From: Kiritimatiellales bacterium | Lineage (GTDB): Bacteria > Verrucomicrobiota > Kiritimatiellia > Kiritimatiellales > Pontiellaceae | Direction: 5' to 3' | Assembly: GCA_030630445.1 (NCBI GenBank) | Contig: DAOVNC010000001.1 | Coordinates: 1-38,501 of the forward strand | DNA: 38,501 nt | Shown: piece by piece, positions 7,947 to 16,467 of the stretch | Layout of the letters: every line of letters starts with the position of its first letter | Position numbering within the stretch: the stretch's first letter is position 1 | Program-made: the position numbers and the translations under genes | Notes under the pieces: generated by a model | Told to the model about the DNA's origin: nothing | The model's database searches: none | What the model saw: the letters and a program-made list of their open reading frames with translations, nothing else

Positions 7947-9013
7947 ACCGCGAGCTCGGTTTCGGTCATGTGGGCAAGGCTAAAGCTTGCATCGATGTGT
8001 TCCCGCATATTGGAAAAACCGAATTCCAAGGATTGGAAGATTTTTTCTGCCAGGGCTTCGTGATCGTTCGGCGGGAAGAAGAATCCGTTTTCTCCATCCA
8101 GCAGGATATCGAGTGAGCCGCCGTGGGCGCTGGCCACCACCGGCGTGTTCATGGCTAGGGCTTCGGCGGCGGTGCGGCCAAAGGTTTCGGGTTTCGTCGA
8201 TGCGGCGGAAACCACGAGATTGCTGAGGGAATAGATTTCCCGCACCTGCGATTGCGAACCGACGAAACGAATGTCTGCGCCAAGATCCATGGCTAGTTTT
8301 TCCAGGGACTGGAGATAATCATCTTTCCCGTGCCACACGCCTCCTGCGGCAATACCGACAACTTCCGGGTGTTTCCTCTGCACTTCGGCCAAGGCTCGGA
8401 TGAAGCAGTCGTGCCCCTTCCATTCCGTAATGCGTCCGACCATCGTGATGATATAGCGGTCGGTCAGTTCATGCTTGTGCTTGAAGCCTTCGATAAAGCC
8501 GGAATCAACCTTTGCTGGATCGAAGTGTTCCATGTCGATGCCGCGCGGAATATATCGAAGAATCGATTCGTCGACGGCATAGTTATGGAGGATGTAGTCC
8601 TTGATGGAGCTGCTGCCGTAGATGACGCGGTCGCCCTTGAGCATGATTTCGCTGTATTTGCTAACGCTGTTGAAGCCGTGGACGGTGGTGACAAAGGGGA
8701 TGTGCAGCTTCTTGTTGGCGAACCAAGCCAGCCAAGCGGGTACGCGGCTGCGGGCGTGGAGAATATCAGGGTGTAATGCGTGAAGCGTATTGCGTAATTG
8801 GTGAACGCGGATGGGAACGGTCAACGGGTTTTTAGAGCAGACATCAAGGGTGATGTGCCGTCCTCTGTCTTGTTCGATCTGGCTTGCCAGTTCCCCTCCT
8901 TTGGAAATGACGGTGGATTGGTGACCGCGCTTGACGAGTTCGCGGCTGAATTCGACCGTCCCTCGCTCGACGCCCCCTTGGTTGAGTTCGGGTAGTATTT
9001 GAACAATATGCAT
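7922..9013 (-). CDS. Glycosyltransferase family 4 protein
   Basis: A 363-residue GT4 glycosyltransferase. MHIVQILPELNQGGVERGT is the N-terminal signature of the family, and PDILHARSRVPAW, IPRGIDMEHF, MVGRITEWKGHDCFIRAL and KPETFGRTAAEALAMNTPVV (the E-x7-E nucleotide-sugar region) follow in order. It is not a duplicate of its convergent neighbour, with which it overlaps tail to tail. An in-frame GTG at 9031 would add MVKNLA, but the family alignment begins at the ATG at 9013. The upstream 9027-9060 stretch holds a short-period CACGGA repeat. The role is probably in LPS core assembly with msbA next door. Confidence 0.9.
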   Translation of the reverse strand: MHIVQILPELNQGGVERGTVEFSRELVKRGHQSTVISKGGELASQIEQDRGRHITLDVCSKNPLTVPIRVHQLRNTLHALHPDILHARSRVPAWLAWFANKKLHIPFVTTVHGFNSVSKYSEIMLKGDRVIYGSSSIKDYILHNYAVDESILRYIPRGIDMEHFDPAKVDSGFIEGFKHKHELTDRYIITMVGRITEWKGHDCFIRALAEVQRKHPEVVGIAAGGVWHGKDDYLQSLEKLAMDLGADIRFVGSQSQVREIYSLSNLVVSAASTKPETFGRTAAEALAMNTPVVASAHGGSLDILLDGENGFFFPPNDHEALAEKIFQSLEFGFSNMREHIDASFSLAHMTETELAVYRELTDR

Positions 9014-9026
9014 GGCTAGGTTTTTA

Positions 9027-9060
9027 ACCACGGACTACACGGATTACACGGAAAATAACC
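9027..9060. repeat. Short-period CACGGA tract
   Basis: Three near-copies of a 9-10 base unit (CACGGACTA, CACGGATTA, CACGGAAAA) bounded by AACCA and AACC, in the gap between two divergent genes. The same phrase occurs in degenerate form at 14154. No function is evident. Confidence 0.55.
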
Positions 9061-9108
9061 AGATAATTTTACTTTCCGATTCGATTGCGTTTAGGGAGTA
9101 TGTCGCGC

Positions 9109-10908
9109 ATGAAAAACGATGACAACACTCCGTCCCGCTCCGTTGAAATCTATAAACGGTTATTCCCTTTTGTGCGCCCCTACCGCATGCGGTTGGTAGT
9201 GGGCATTGTTTGCGGGATTCTTCAAGGTGGAGCCACGTTTGGGATGCTGGTGGCTTTGCGCTGGGCATTGGGCGGTATTTCCGGCGATGATTTGAGCCTG
9301 TCCGGCCTGCCTGCGCTCGATGAACCGGAAGGCAGTACGGGGGGGATCGGCTTGAATCGCCTGTTGCTTGCCGTTTCGATCCTACCCCTGTTTACCATCC
9401 TTCAAGGCATTCTGTTCTTTGCGGGGAAATATTTCGTTGAATGGGTGGGCAATCGGGTGATTACCGATTTGCGCAGCCATCTTTTCGAGCATATCCATGC
9501 CCTGCCGATGCAGTTTTTCTCCAAAAACCGGGTGGGTGAATTGATTTCACGCATTACGAGCGATACCGGATTGCTGACCCAGTTGGTTTCGAATGTAATC
9601 GGGGACATAATCCGGGAGCCGTTCACGTTGATCGGCTGCATTGCCGCCTTGATCTATTTGGATTGGCATCTGTCGATTGTTGCGTTGGTGGTCTTTCCAA
9701 TTTGCATCCTCCCCGTGGCGTTGCTTGGCCGCAAGGTGCGAAAGGCCTCCAAGGTGGGTCAGGAGAGTCTGGGCGATATGCTTTCCGTGGTGCAGGAGTC
9801 CATTGGCGGCGCGCTGGTGGTGAAGGCCTTCCAGATGGAGAAGGAGGAGACCCGTCGCTTTAATATTTTCAACACCAAGGTATTCAAGATGGTGATGCGC
9901 CAGTCGCGCGCGCGGTCTCTGAACGAGCCGATCATGGTCTTTTTTTCCTCTATTGGTCTTTCCGGCGTGGTGGTCTATGCCTATCTAAACGATCTTTCGC
10001 TTGCCCTGCTGTTTTCCTTTGGAGCGGCCATGGTGACGATGTACAAACCAGCCAAGAAGCTGAGTCAAATCCATTTGCGGATCCAACGGGCTACTCCGGG
10101 TGCCGAACGCATCTTTGAGATTCTGGATGTCGTCAATACGATTGATGACGCTCCCGATGCCGTGCCGTTCACGGGTCAGGTTCAATCGGTTGACTTTAAG
10201 GACGTTTCTTTCGCCTACGATGAAAAGAAAATTCTCGATGGGATTAATTTACAGACCCAGGCCGGGCAGTGTATCGCTTTTGTCGGATCTTCCGGTGCGG
10301 GGAAAACAACGATTGTGAATCTGATTCCGCGCTTCTTCGATGTAACAGAAGGGTGCATCAAGTTGAACGGGCGCGATATCAGGGCGTATACGGTACATTC
10401 GTTGCGCGAGCAGATTGGAATCGTGACGCAGGAGACGGTGCTGTTCAACCGCAGTGTGGCGGACAATATTTCCTACGGTTCCCGGGATGCCACCCCTGAG
10501 CAGATCGAGGATGCCGCCCGCCGCGCCAACGCACATGCATTTATTCAAGAACTGGAAAACGGTTACGATACAGTGATTGGAGAGCGTGGCTCGTTGCTTT
10601 CCGGTGGAATGGCGCAGCGGGTCGCCATTGCCCGCGCGTTGCTCAAAAACCCGCCGATCCTGATTCTTGATGAGGCGACCAGCGCACTCGATACCGAGTC
10701 GGAGCGGTTGGTTCAGGGCGCGCTCGACGAACTAATGAAAGACCGTACGGTATTTATGATTGCCCACCGCCTATCCACCATTGCACATGCCGATTTAATC
10801 GTGGTGCTTGAGCAAGGGAAGATTGTAGAGCAGGGTACGCACGAGGAACTGCTTGAAAAAGGCGGGAAGTATAAATACTTCTACGATATCCAGTTCACTA
10901 ACACTTAG
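9109..10908 (+). CDS. msbA: MsbA-type lipid flippase (ABC transporter, fused permease and ATPase)
   Basis: A half-transporter of 599 residues that dimerises in the inner membrane and flips lipid A-core. The N-terminal half has about six membrane segments (for example around RMRLVVGIVCGILQGG and LSIVALVVFPICILPVALLG). The C-terminal ATPase has Walker A GSSGAGKTT, a Q-loop TQETVLF, the ABC signature as LSGGMAQR, Walker B PILILDEATSALD and the H-loop IAHRLSTI. The signature carries Met where Gln is usual. The frame extends upstream to a TTG at 9085; the ATG at 9109 has GGGAG ten bases upstream. It is next to an LpxL-type gene and an LptF/G gene, which supports LPS export. Confidence 0.9.
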   Translation: MKNDDNTPSRSVEIYKRLFPFVRPYRMRLVVGIVCGILQGGATFGMLVALRWALGGISGDDLSLSGLPALDEPEGSTGGIGLNRLLLAVSILPLFTILQGILFFAGKYFVEWVGNRVITDLRSHLFEHIHALPMQFFSKNRVGELISRITSDTGLLTQLVSNVIGDIIREPFTLIGCIAALIYLDWHLSIVALVVFPICILPVALLGRKVRKASKVGQESLGDMLSVVQESIGGALVVKAFQMEKEETRRFNIFNTKVFKMVMRQSRARSLNEPIMVFFSSIGLSGVVVYAYLNDLSLALLFSFGAAMVTMYKPAKKLSQIHLRIQRATPGAERIFEILDVVNTIDDAPDAVPFTGQVQSVDFKDVSFAYDEKKILDGINLQTQAGQCIAFVGSSGAGKTTIVNLIPRFFDVTEGCIKLNGRDIRAYTVHSLREQIGIVTQETVLFNRSVADNISYGSRDATPEQIEDAARRANAHAFIQELENGYDTVIGERGSLLSGGMAQRVAIARALLKNPPILILDEATSALDTESERLVQGALDELMKDRTVFMIAHRLSTIAHADLIVVLEQGKIVEQGTHEELLEKGGKYKYFYDIQFTNT

Positions 10909-11849
10909 TAAATATCCTGAACGCCCTGCTTGAGAATCGATCCCAGATCGATCTTTGTATCGGCATCGCCTAGCATTCTATCAAAGACATGGATGGCACC
11001 GCGTGCTTCCAGCCCTTGGATCAATTCCTCGAACTTGTTGGGCGTTGTTAGCTGGCGGTTCATCAGCACCTCCACCTTGGCGGTGCCGAAGCTGGCGCAT
11101 TCGCTAATCATCGACGCCGAGTCGGAGGTGACGAACAGGCGGTCGCAGAGCTGGATGAAGGCAGGGATGGGATTGTACGGATCGCGCGAGTTGATCAATT
11201 TGTAATCAAAGTCAAATCCGTCGATTACGGCTTCGACTTGCTTCGGGGTTCGGCGCGAGGTGGTGACCCAGCGTTCCATCCCTTCGGTCGTTTCGAAAAT
11301 CTGCTCCAGTTGCCGTTGCATCTCGACGGCATCGATTTCGGATACGGCATTCGGCCCGCCGATGATGATGCCGACTGCCGGTTTTGCCGAGGTGTGCTTG
11401 TTATTGAATTCAGCTGTTTTTTCAGCGAAGAAAGTTTCGTCGGCCACGCATAGGTTCAGGGGCAGTTCGGTAATGTTTTTCCGCTTGGGCGGATGGTCGT
11501 AGGCCGGGCAGAAGATGTGGCTAAAATCGAGTCGGTAGCCTTTGGGGTGGAGGATGGCAATATTGGGAATCCCGAGTTTCTTTGCCAACCGCTTGTTGGC
11601 GTAGTAGGTGGTCGAACCGGTGGAGACGATGTAGCTGAAATCTGAAACTTGAAACTTGAAACTTGAATCGGTGTACAGCTTTTCTGTGAAGATGCCGAAA
11701 TGGTCGAGGAGGTAGGAGAGGGCTTTGTGGAATTTGCTTTTGTAGGCGACTTCGAGGATTTCGTATTCCAGCCCCAGAGGTTTGCAGAGGGCAATGGATT
11801 GGTTGAAATGGCCGGGTTTGCCGTCGCTGATGATAAGTGCGTGCTTCAT
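10905..11849 (-). CDS. ELM1/GtrOC1 family protein, putative nucleoside-diphosphate-sugar enzyme
   Basis: A 314-residue member of the mitochondrial fission ELM1-like family (PF06258). The fold resembles GT-B enzymes; bacterial members commonly lie in LPS loci. Markers are an N-terminal ISDGKPGHFNQS, YIVSTGSTTYYANKRLAK, LHPKGYR..FSHIFCPAYDHPP, GIIIGGPNAV, RWVTTSRRTP and RLFVTSDSASMISECASFG, all conserved positions. The ATG at 11849 overlaps the stop of the LpxL gene (ATGA), so the two are co-translated. The 3' end overlaps msbA by four bases, convergent. Codons near 11640 lie on a period-7 TGAAACT repeat. The reaction is unknown; a glycosyltransferase role in LPS core is plausible. Confidence 0.83.
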   Translation of the reverse strand: MKHALIISDGKPGHFNQSIALCKPLGLEYEILEVAYKSKFHKALSYLLDHFGIFTEKLYTDSSFKFQVSDFSYIVSTGSTTYYANKRLAKKLGIPNIAILHPKGYRLDFSHIFCPAYDHPPKRKNITELPLNLCVADETFFAEKTAEFNNKHTSAKPAVGIIIGGPNAVSEIDAVEMQRQLEQIFETTEGMERWVTTSRRTPKQVEAVIDGFDFDYKLINSRDPYNPIPAFIQLCDRLFVTSDSASMISECASFGTAKVEVLMNRQLTTPNKFEELIQGLEARGAIHVFDRMLGDADTKIDLGSILKQGVQDIY

Positions 11850-12754
11850 CGTTCTTCCTTTTTCAGACCCCAGCGGTTGTGCATCCAGAACCATTGGTCG
11901 GGGTACTGGCGAACCATCTCTTCGATAATCTGCTGGTGGATACGGGTTAGTTCGTGAACCTGCTCCTCCATGGGTTTTCCGTTATCCGTCCAATGAACAG
12001 GCTCGCCAATGAGCAATCGGTATTTTCGATGCCCGGCTTTAATCATGAAGGCGGGTTGCACCGTGACGCCGAAGCGGATCTGCAGGAGGGCGGGTGATCC
12101 CGTGGTGGGGGCGGGTTTCCCAAAGAAGTCTACATAAATCCCTTCGGGTGGCTTTAGTTTCTGATCGATTAGGAGTCCGCAAAGATCCCCCTTTTTTATG
12201 GCCTTCATAATCCGCATCAAGGCATTTTTCTTATAGAAAACGCTGACGCCAAAGCGTTCCCGCAAAGGGCGGACAATGCGCTCTTCCAAGAGCAGGTTGT
12301 TTCCTTTTCGTGCAATGACATGGACTTGCCTGCCAAGGCGGAGCGCCGCATATTGAGGCATCAGTTCCCAGTTGCCAAGGTGACCCGTGATCGCCAGCAA
12401 GCCCTTTGAGTTGTCCGTATGGGTTCGGTCGAACCGTTCCCAACCATCTGTTTCGACCATGTCCATTAGCCGTTCATTGGAAACCCGGTTAGTCATGATC
12501 AGTATGTTGAGCACCATGGATTCGGAGAGGTTGACATACGATTTTTTAACCAAAACCCTGCGTTCTTTGATCGGCATCTCCGGGAAAGCGATTTCCGTGT
12601 TGCGCAAGGCGAGGTTGCGTCGCCGGCCACTGGCGATGTAGAAGAGCAGGGCAAAACCCTTGAACAAGGCATAGACCGCTTCTTCGGGAAGAATGCGACT
12701 AAAGTTCAGCGTTGCAATCGTTGCTGCATATTCTAGTTTTTCGCGTAGTGCCAT
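11846..12754 (-). CDS. Lipid A acyltransferase, LpxL/HtrB family
   Basis: A 302-residue lysophospholipid-acyltransferase-like protein of the LpxL/LpxM family, which adds secondary acyl chains to lipid A at the inner membrane. The catalytic H-x4-D/E motif is HLGNWE at residues 125-130. Other family marks are ALRNTEIAFPEM, an Arg-rich ERIVRPLRERFGV segment, LLIDQKLKPPEGIYVDFFGK, and the C-terminal QWFWMHNRW. A hydrophobic stretch near residues 28-42 is a likely membrane anchor. Length is normal. It is first in a two-gene minus-strand operon with the ELM1-like gene. Acyl chain and position specificity are not readable. Confidence 0.9.
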   Translation of the reverse strand: MALREKLEYAATIATLNFSRILPEEAVYALFKGFALLFYIASGRRRNLALRNTEIAFPEMPIKERRVLVKKSYVNLSESMVLNILIMTNRVSNERLMDMVETDGWERFDRTHTDNSKGLLAITGHLGNWELMPQYAALRLGRQVHVIARKGNNLLLEERIVRPLRERFGVSVFYKKNALMRIMKAIKKGDLCGLLIDQKLKPPEGIYVDFFGKPAPTTGSPALLQIRFGVTVQPAFMIKAGHRKYRLLIGEPVHWTDNGKPMEEQVHELTRIHQQIIEEMVRQYPDQWFWMHNRWGLKKEER

Positions 12755-12882
12755 GGTTTTGATGGGGTTTGTTGGTGCGTATTAAAGCCTGAAATTCCAC
12801 GCAACTGCAACTGGATTGCCTCTTAACTTGAGCTATGGACGATTCAGCACTACATTGTGGGGGAGCTTGCTGCTCCGGTTGA

Positions 12883-12972
12883 TTATTGTTGGTTGTCAGT
12901 TGCTAGGCAGGAATTACCTCGTTTTCCCGTGAGAGGTGTCTTGATCCAACAACCAACAACTGATAACTGCCG
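12883..12972. repeat. Imperfect inverted repeat of GTTGGTTGT words
   Basis: The stretch TTGTTGGTTGTCAGTTG near 12887 is answered by CAACAACCAACAACTG near 12947. Both arms are made of a period-7 word. It lies upstream of the LptF/G start. It could form a hairpin in a leader transcript; no T-run follows, so it is not an obvious terminator. Confidence 0.4.
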
Positions 12973-13000
12973 CGCAATTGCGTGGCCCGGGAGATGGAAT

Positions 13001-14128
13001 TTGCATAAACTAAACAAATATTTGGTTAGGGACTTTCTAACGGTCTTTGCCGTGGCGATGCTGTTGATTACCTTCGCCTTTACCATTGGCGCCATCTATA
13101 AGGTGATCGATATCATGGCGCGGGGAATTTCCATCGGCGTGGTCGGGCGCTTCTTCCTCTATAATATTCCATATTCACTCGCTTACTCGATTCCCATCAG
13201 TTCGCTCTTTTCGACCCTGCTTATTTTTGGACGGCTTTCATCGGACAGCGAAATCAGCGCGATGAAAAGCAGTGGTTTGAGCATGTGGCAGATTGCGTCG
13301 CCCATTGTGCTGATCTCCCTCGTGCTCGTTGGCATCTGCCTCTACAACAACTGTATCGTCTATCCGTCGACCACCTATGCCAACCGAAAGCTGATCAAGG
13401 GCATGGGCGTGGAGGATCCGATTAAGCTCCTTGAGGAAGGACGCTTCATTCGCGAATTCCCCGGCTACATGATCTATGTCGGGAAAAAAAATAAAAACCG
13501 TGTTCGCGATCTGGTCGTCTACGAGGTCGACAAGGATACGGGCAAGGTGACCGGCAGCGTGCGCGCCAGCAGCGGCATCATGACAGCCGACAAGGAAAAG
13601 GCCGAACTGAAGATCGACCTGTTCGACGTGCGCATAGAAATACCCGATCCAGATTTTCCCGATGATTCCACCAAGACCCGCTACGTCAATGCCCGGAACT
13701 ATCCCATTCGGCTGGACTTCAACGAACTGCTTGGAAACAAGAATGTTTCAAAGAAACGCAAAAACATGACGATATTCGAGTTGGCCTATCGTATCCGCAA
13801 TGCGGAAACAGAGAATGCCCAGCTGAGCGAACACGATCGCCGCGTTGAGAATAGTCGGTATCTGGTGGAGGTCAACCAGCGCATATGCCTATCGCTCTCT
13901 CCCTTCATGTTTGTGCTCATTGCCATTCCTCTGGGCATCACCTCGCACCGCAAGGAATCCTCCATCGGGATGGTAATGAGCCTGGGCATCATGTTTATCT
14001 ATTATCTCTTCATCATTCTCTCCGACACCTTCGATAGCAAACTCTACCTCTATCCATGGCTGATTCCCTGGATTCCGATTGTCGGCGGCCAGATAGGTGG
14101 CTTCCTCCTCCTGCGCCGGGCAAACTAA
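13001..14128 (+). CDS. LptF/LptG family permease (LPS export)
   Basis: A 375-residue YjgP/YjgQ-type membrane protein, one of the two permeases of the LptBFGC complex that pulls LPS from the inner membrane. The N-terminus reads HKLNKYLVRDFLTVFAVAM, the standard family opening, then a first membrane helix; about six helices are visible in total, three before and three after a large periplasmic beta-rich domain (roughly residues 135-285). SSDSEISAMKSSGLSMWQI is the conserved cytoplasmic coupling loop. No ATG lies at the family start; a TTG at 13001 has GGGAG about seven bases upstream, so I choose it. An upstream in-frame ATG at 12857 would add about 48 residues of unlike sequence. LptF versus LptG cannot be decided. 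Confidence 0.88.
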   Translation: MHKLNKYLVRDFLTVFAVAMLLITFAFTIGAIYKVIDIMARGISIGVVGRFFLYNIPYSLAYSIPISSLFSTLLIFGRLSSDSEISAMKSSGLSMWQIASPIVLISLVLVGICLYNNCIVYPSTTYANRKLIKGMGVEDPIKLLEEGRFIREFPGYMIYVGKKNKNRVRDLVVYEVDKDTGKVTGSVRASSGIMTADKEKAELKIDLFDVRIEIPDPDFPDDSTKTRYVNARNYPIRLDFNELLGNKNVSKKRKNMTIFELAYRIRNAETENAQLSEHDRRVENSRYLVEVNQRICLSLSPFMFVLIAIPLGITSHRKESSIGMVMSLGIMFIYYLFIILSDTFDSKLYLYPWLIPWIPIVGGQIGGFLLLRRAN

Positions 14129-14245
14129 TACGCAATTAAGCTGAACAGTATCCTAACCACGGAATACATAGCGCGGCAAAGCCGTCCCGTGACCCCGTTG
14201 GCACGTGGAACGTGACTCACGGTGGCAACCGAAACCGGATCAAAT

Positions 14246-14374
14246 AGGCAGAATAATTTGAACCGCTTCGCTATTTGCTTTGCAAATTATCAATCGTGTT
14301 GCTCATGGGTGGCAGAATAATTTACCCAGTCCTGTCGATCGGAAAAATTATTCTGCCACCCAATTATTCTGCCT
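14246..14374. repeat. Nested inverted-repeat element built on GGCAGAATAATT
   Basis: Four copies of GGCAGAATAATT are arranged two forward and two reverse. The outer arms AGGCAGAATAATT (14246-14258) and its complement (14362-14374) are perfect over 13 bases. The inner arms GGGTGGCAGAATAATTT (14307-14323) and its complement (14345-14361) are perfect over 17 bases with a 21-base loop. It fills part of the 370-base gap between the LptF/G gene and the SRP RNA. It has the form of a MITE-like insertion, with no coding capacity. The inner hairpin could also stop transcription. Confidence 0.75.
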
Positions 14375-14496
14375 AACCTGTTTGAATGAAGAGCTCTCCA
14401 GAAATGGGTTTCTGAAAACGTGCATAAAAACCCTCGCGCGCATGAGATTGCACCCTGCAAGGCTTGCCATCCTTCGAGGCTCCAAGTATGTTCTTC

Positions 14497-14720
14497 CCCG
14501 CTGTGCTAGACGGGGGTTCAGCGGGCCCTTGTAACCTGCAATCCGCTACAGCAGGGTTAAATTCCCCTACGAGGCAGGAGGACGGCGGTAATCTTTGGTG
14601 GAACGTGTTGAAGCAACGGCTTTCGGATGACGAATACGGGCGAACCCCGTCAGGGTCGGAAGGCAGCAGCGGTACACTTTGTTTTTCGGGTGTCCGATGG
14701 TTCGGAGTGGAGCGCAAAGC
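14497..14720 (+). ncRNA. ffs: Signal recognition particle RNA, large bacterial type with Alu domain
   Basis: The RNA core of the signal recognition particle. The 3' half holds the Ffh-binding domain IV with GTCAGGGTCGGAAGGCAGCA (14649-14668), the near-invariant asymmetric-loop and GGAA tetraloop. The 5' part (14504-14572) begins TGCTAGACGGGGG and has TTGTAACCTGCAATCCGCT then a GCAGGGTTAAATTCCCC stretch, the Alu-domain helices 3 and 4 seen in long bacterial SRP RNAs. It lies directly upstream of dnaX, the common bacterial arrangement. Exact ends are uncertain by 10-15 bases on each side. Confidence 0.9.
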
Positions 14721-14826
14721 TAGAATCTTTACCGTTCGGCTGAATATCGAATAGGGGTGCACAGCACCTTTTCCAATGGATTGGAAAAGGAAATTCTAAA
14801 AACGAATATCGAAATTCTAATTTTAT

Positions 14827-16467
14827 ATGGCATACGAAGTATTAGCACGAAAATGGCGACCGCAGCAGTTCTCTGATGTGGTCGGACAGGAGCACGTCAC
14901 CCGGACGCTGACGAACGCGATCGAGAGCGGACGCGTGGCGCATGCCTACATTTTCATTGGCTCGCGCGGTATCGGGAAGACCACCTCCGCCCGCATCCTC
15001 GCCAAGGCGCTTAATTGTGAAAAAGGGCCGACCCCTTTTCCGTGCGATGAGTGCGACTCATGCAAAGAGGTCATGATCGGCAACAGCCTCGACGTGATCG
15101 AAATCGACGGCGCGTCCAACAATGGCGTCGACCAAGTCCGGGATCTGCGCGACAACGCCCGCTACACCCCTGCACGCGGCCCGTTCAAGATCTATATCAT
15201 CGACGAAGTACACATGCTCTCCACCGCCGCGTTCAACGCGCTGCTCAAAACGCTCGAAGAGCCACCTCCGCACGTTAAGTTCATCTTTGCCACCACCGAC
15301 GTCCACAAGGTTTTGCCGACCATTCTGTCGCGTTGCCAGCGTTTCGACCTTCGCCGTATTTCGGTGCAGGACATTGTCGACCGGCTGCGCAAGGGTTGCG
15401 ATGAAGAGGGTGTATCCATTTCCGAGGATGCATTGCTGGCGATCGCCCGCGGTGCCGAGGGTGGCCTGCGCGATGCCGAGTCTGCACTCGACCAGATTAT
15501 CTCTTTCCGGGGCAAGGAAATCGAGGAGGAGGATGTCCTCTCCGTGTTCGGCCTTGTTTCCCGCCATGTGCTCGAGAACCTGACGGGTGCGATCCTGAAA
15601 TCGGATGTGCCGGGCATCATCAATATTGTCGCGGAGATGGATGGCGCGGGAAAAGATCTTCAACGCGTGGTGATGGAACTGATGGAGCATTTCCGCAACC
15701 TGCTCGTCGTGCTTTATGCCGGTAGAGGTTCTTCGGCATTGGAGCTGCCGGAGGCACAGATGAAATTCTACGAAGGGCATGCTGCCGAAACCGAATCCGG
15801 GCGGGTGCTGCGCATCATCGACGCACTGGTTGAAACCGATGGCCGCATGCGCTATGCGCTTTCCAAGAAGACCCTGCTCGAAACCGGTCTAATCCGGTGT
15901 TCGCGCGCTGCCGAAACCACTACCCTCAACGAGTTGCTCAAACAGGTGGCCGAGCTAAAAAAAAACTTTAAATCCGGCACAGCCCCCGGCGTAGTCGCCG
16001 AAGCATCGACCCGGAACTACTCGGTCGATCCGCAAAAAAAAAAGCCGCCCATTGACGAAGTGAAGTTGCTTTTGAATTGCTGGAACGACGTTATCGATCA
16101 CGTTTCGAAAGCCGACCCGCTCTCCCGCCGCTATTTTCTCGATACCGCACCCCTTCGGGCCGACTCCACGCATTTGGTGGTAGGTTTCGATCCCGAGTTT
16201 GCGAGCGAGAAGGAGCGTTTTGACAATGCAAGAACCAAGCTTGCACTGGCGCGTGTGGTGGAAAAACATATCGGGCGAATGCTCGGCGTTCTGTTCGAGC
16301 CCTCCAAGCCAACGTCCCGCAAGCCGCTTCCGGCCGACCATGTTGTTTCAGCCACGAGCGCCGACCCTGCGCAGGAACCGACCGGGCTTCAGAAATGGTA
16401 TGCGAATCCCGTTGTGAAAACCGTGGTGGAAGCCTTTAACGGCGAAATTTCGGATATCCGTGAATAG
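14827..16467 (+). CDS. dnaX: DNA polymerase III subunit gamma/tau
   Basis: The clamp-loader ATPase of the replicase, 546 residues. Walker A is GSRGIGKT (45-52); the zinc site uses C64, C73, C76 and C79; Walker B is IIDEVH (125-129 region); the SRC sensor motif is in TILSRCQRF. The C-terminal third is the less conserved tau part. Two long A-runs lie in the linker: nine A at 15957-15965 and ten A at 16034-16043 (near residues 377-380 and 403-406). In both shifted frames stop codons follow soon, so slippage would yield a short gamma-like form of roughly 380-412 residues. No good ribosome site is seen before the ATG. It leads the conserved dnaX-ybaB-recR block. Confidence 0.97.
   Translation: MAYEVLARKWRPQQFSDVVGQEHVTRTLTNAIESGRVAHAYIFIGSRGIGKTTSARILAKALNCEKGPTPFPCDECDSCKEVMIGNSLDVIEIDGASNNGVDQVRDLRDNARYTPARGPFKIYIIDEVHMLSTAAFNALLKTLEEPPPHVKFIFATTDVHKVLPTILSRCQRFDLRRISVQDIVDRLRKGCDEEGVSISEDALLAIARGAEGGLRDAESALDQIISFRGKEIEEEDVLSVFGLVSRHVLENLTGAILKSDVPGIINIVAEMDGAGKDLQRVVMELMEHFRNLLVVLYAGRGSSALELPEAQMKFYEGHAAETESGRVLRIIDALVETDGRMRYALSKKTLLETGLIRCSRAAETTTLNELLKQVAELKKNFKSGTAPGVVAEASTRNYSVDPQKKKPPIDEVKLLLNCWNDVIDHVSKADPLSRRYFLDTAPLRADSTHLVVGFDPEFASEKERFDNARTKLALARVVEKHIGRMLGVLFEPSKPTSRKPLPADHVVSATSADPAQEPTGLQKWYANPVVKTVVEAFNGEISDIRE

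Noticed and set aside
14280..14762. Frames on both strands across the SRP RNA region
   Set aside because: They overlap the inverted-repeat element and the SRP RNA; structured RNA explains the sequence.
15058..15780. Minus-strand 240-residue frame inside dnaX
   Set aside because: Shadow of a GC-rich real gene with complete DnaX motifs on the plus strand.
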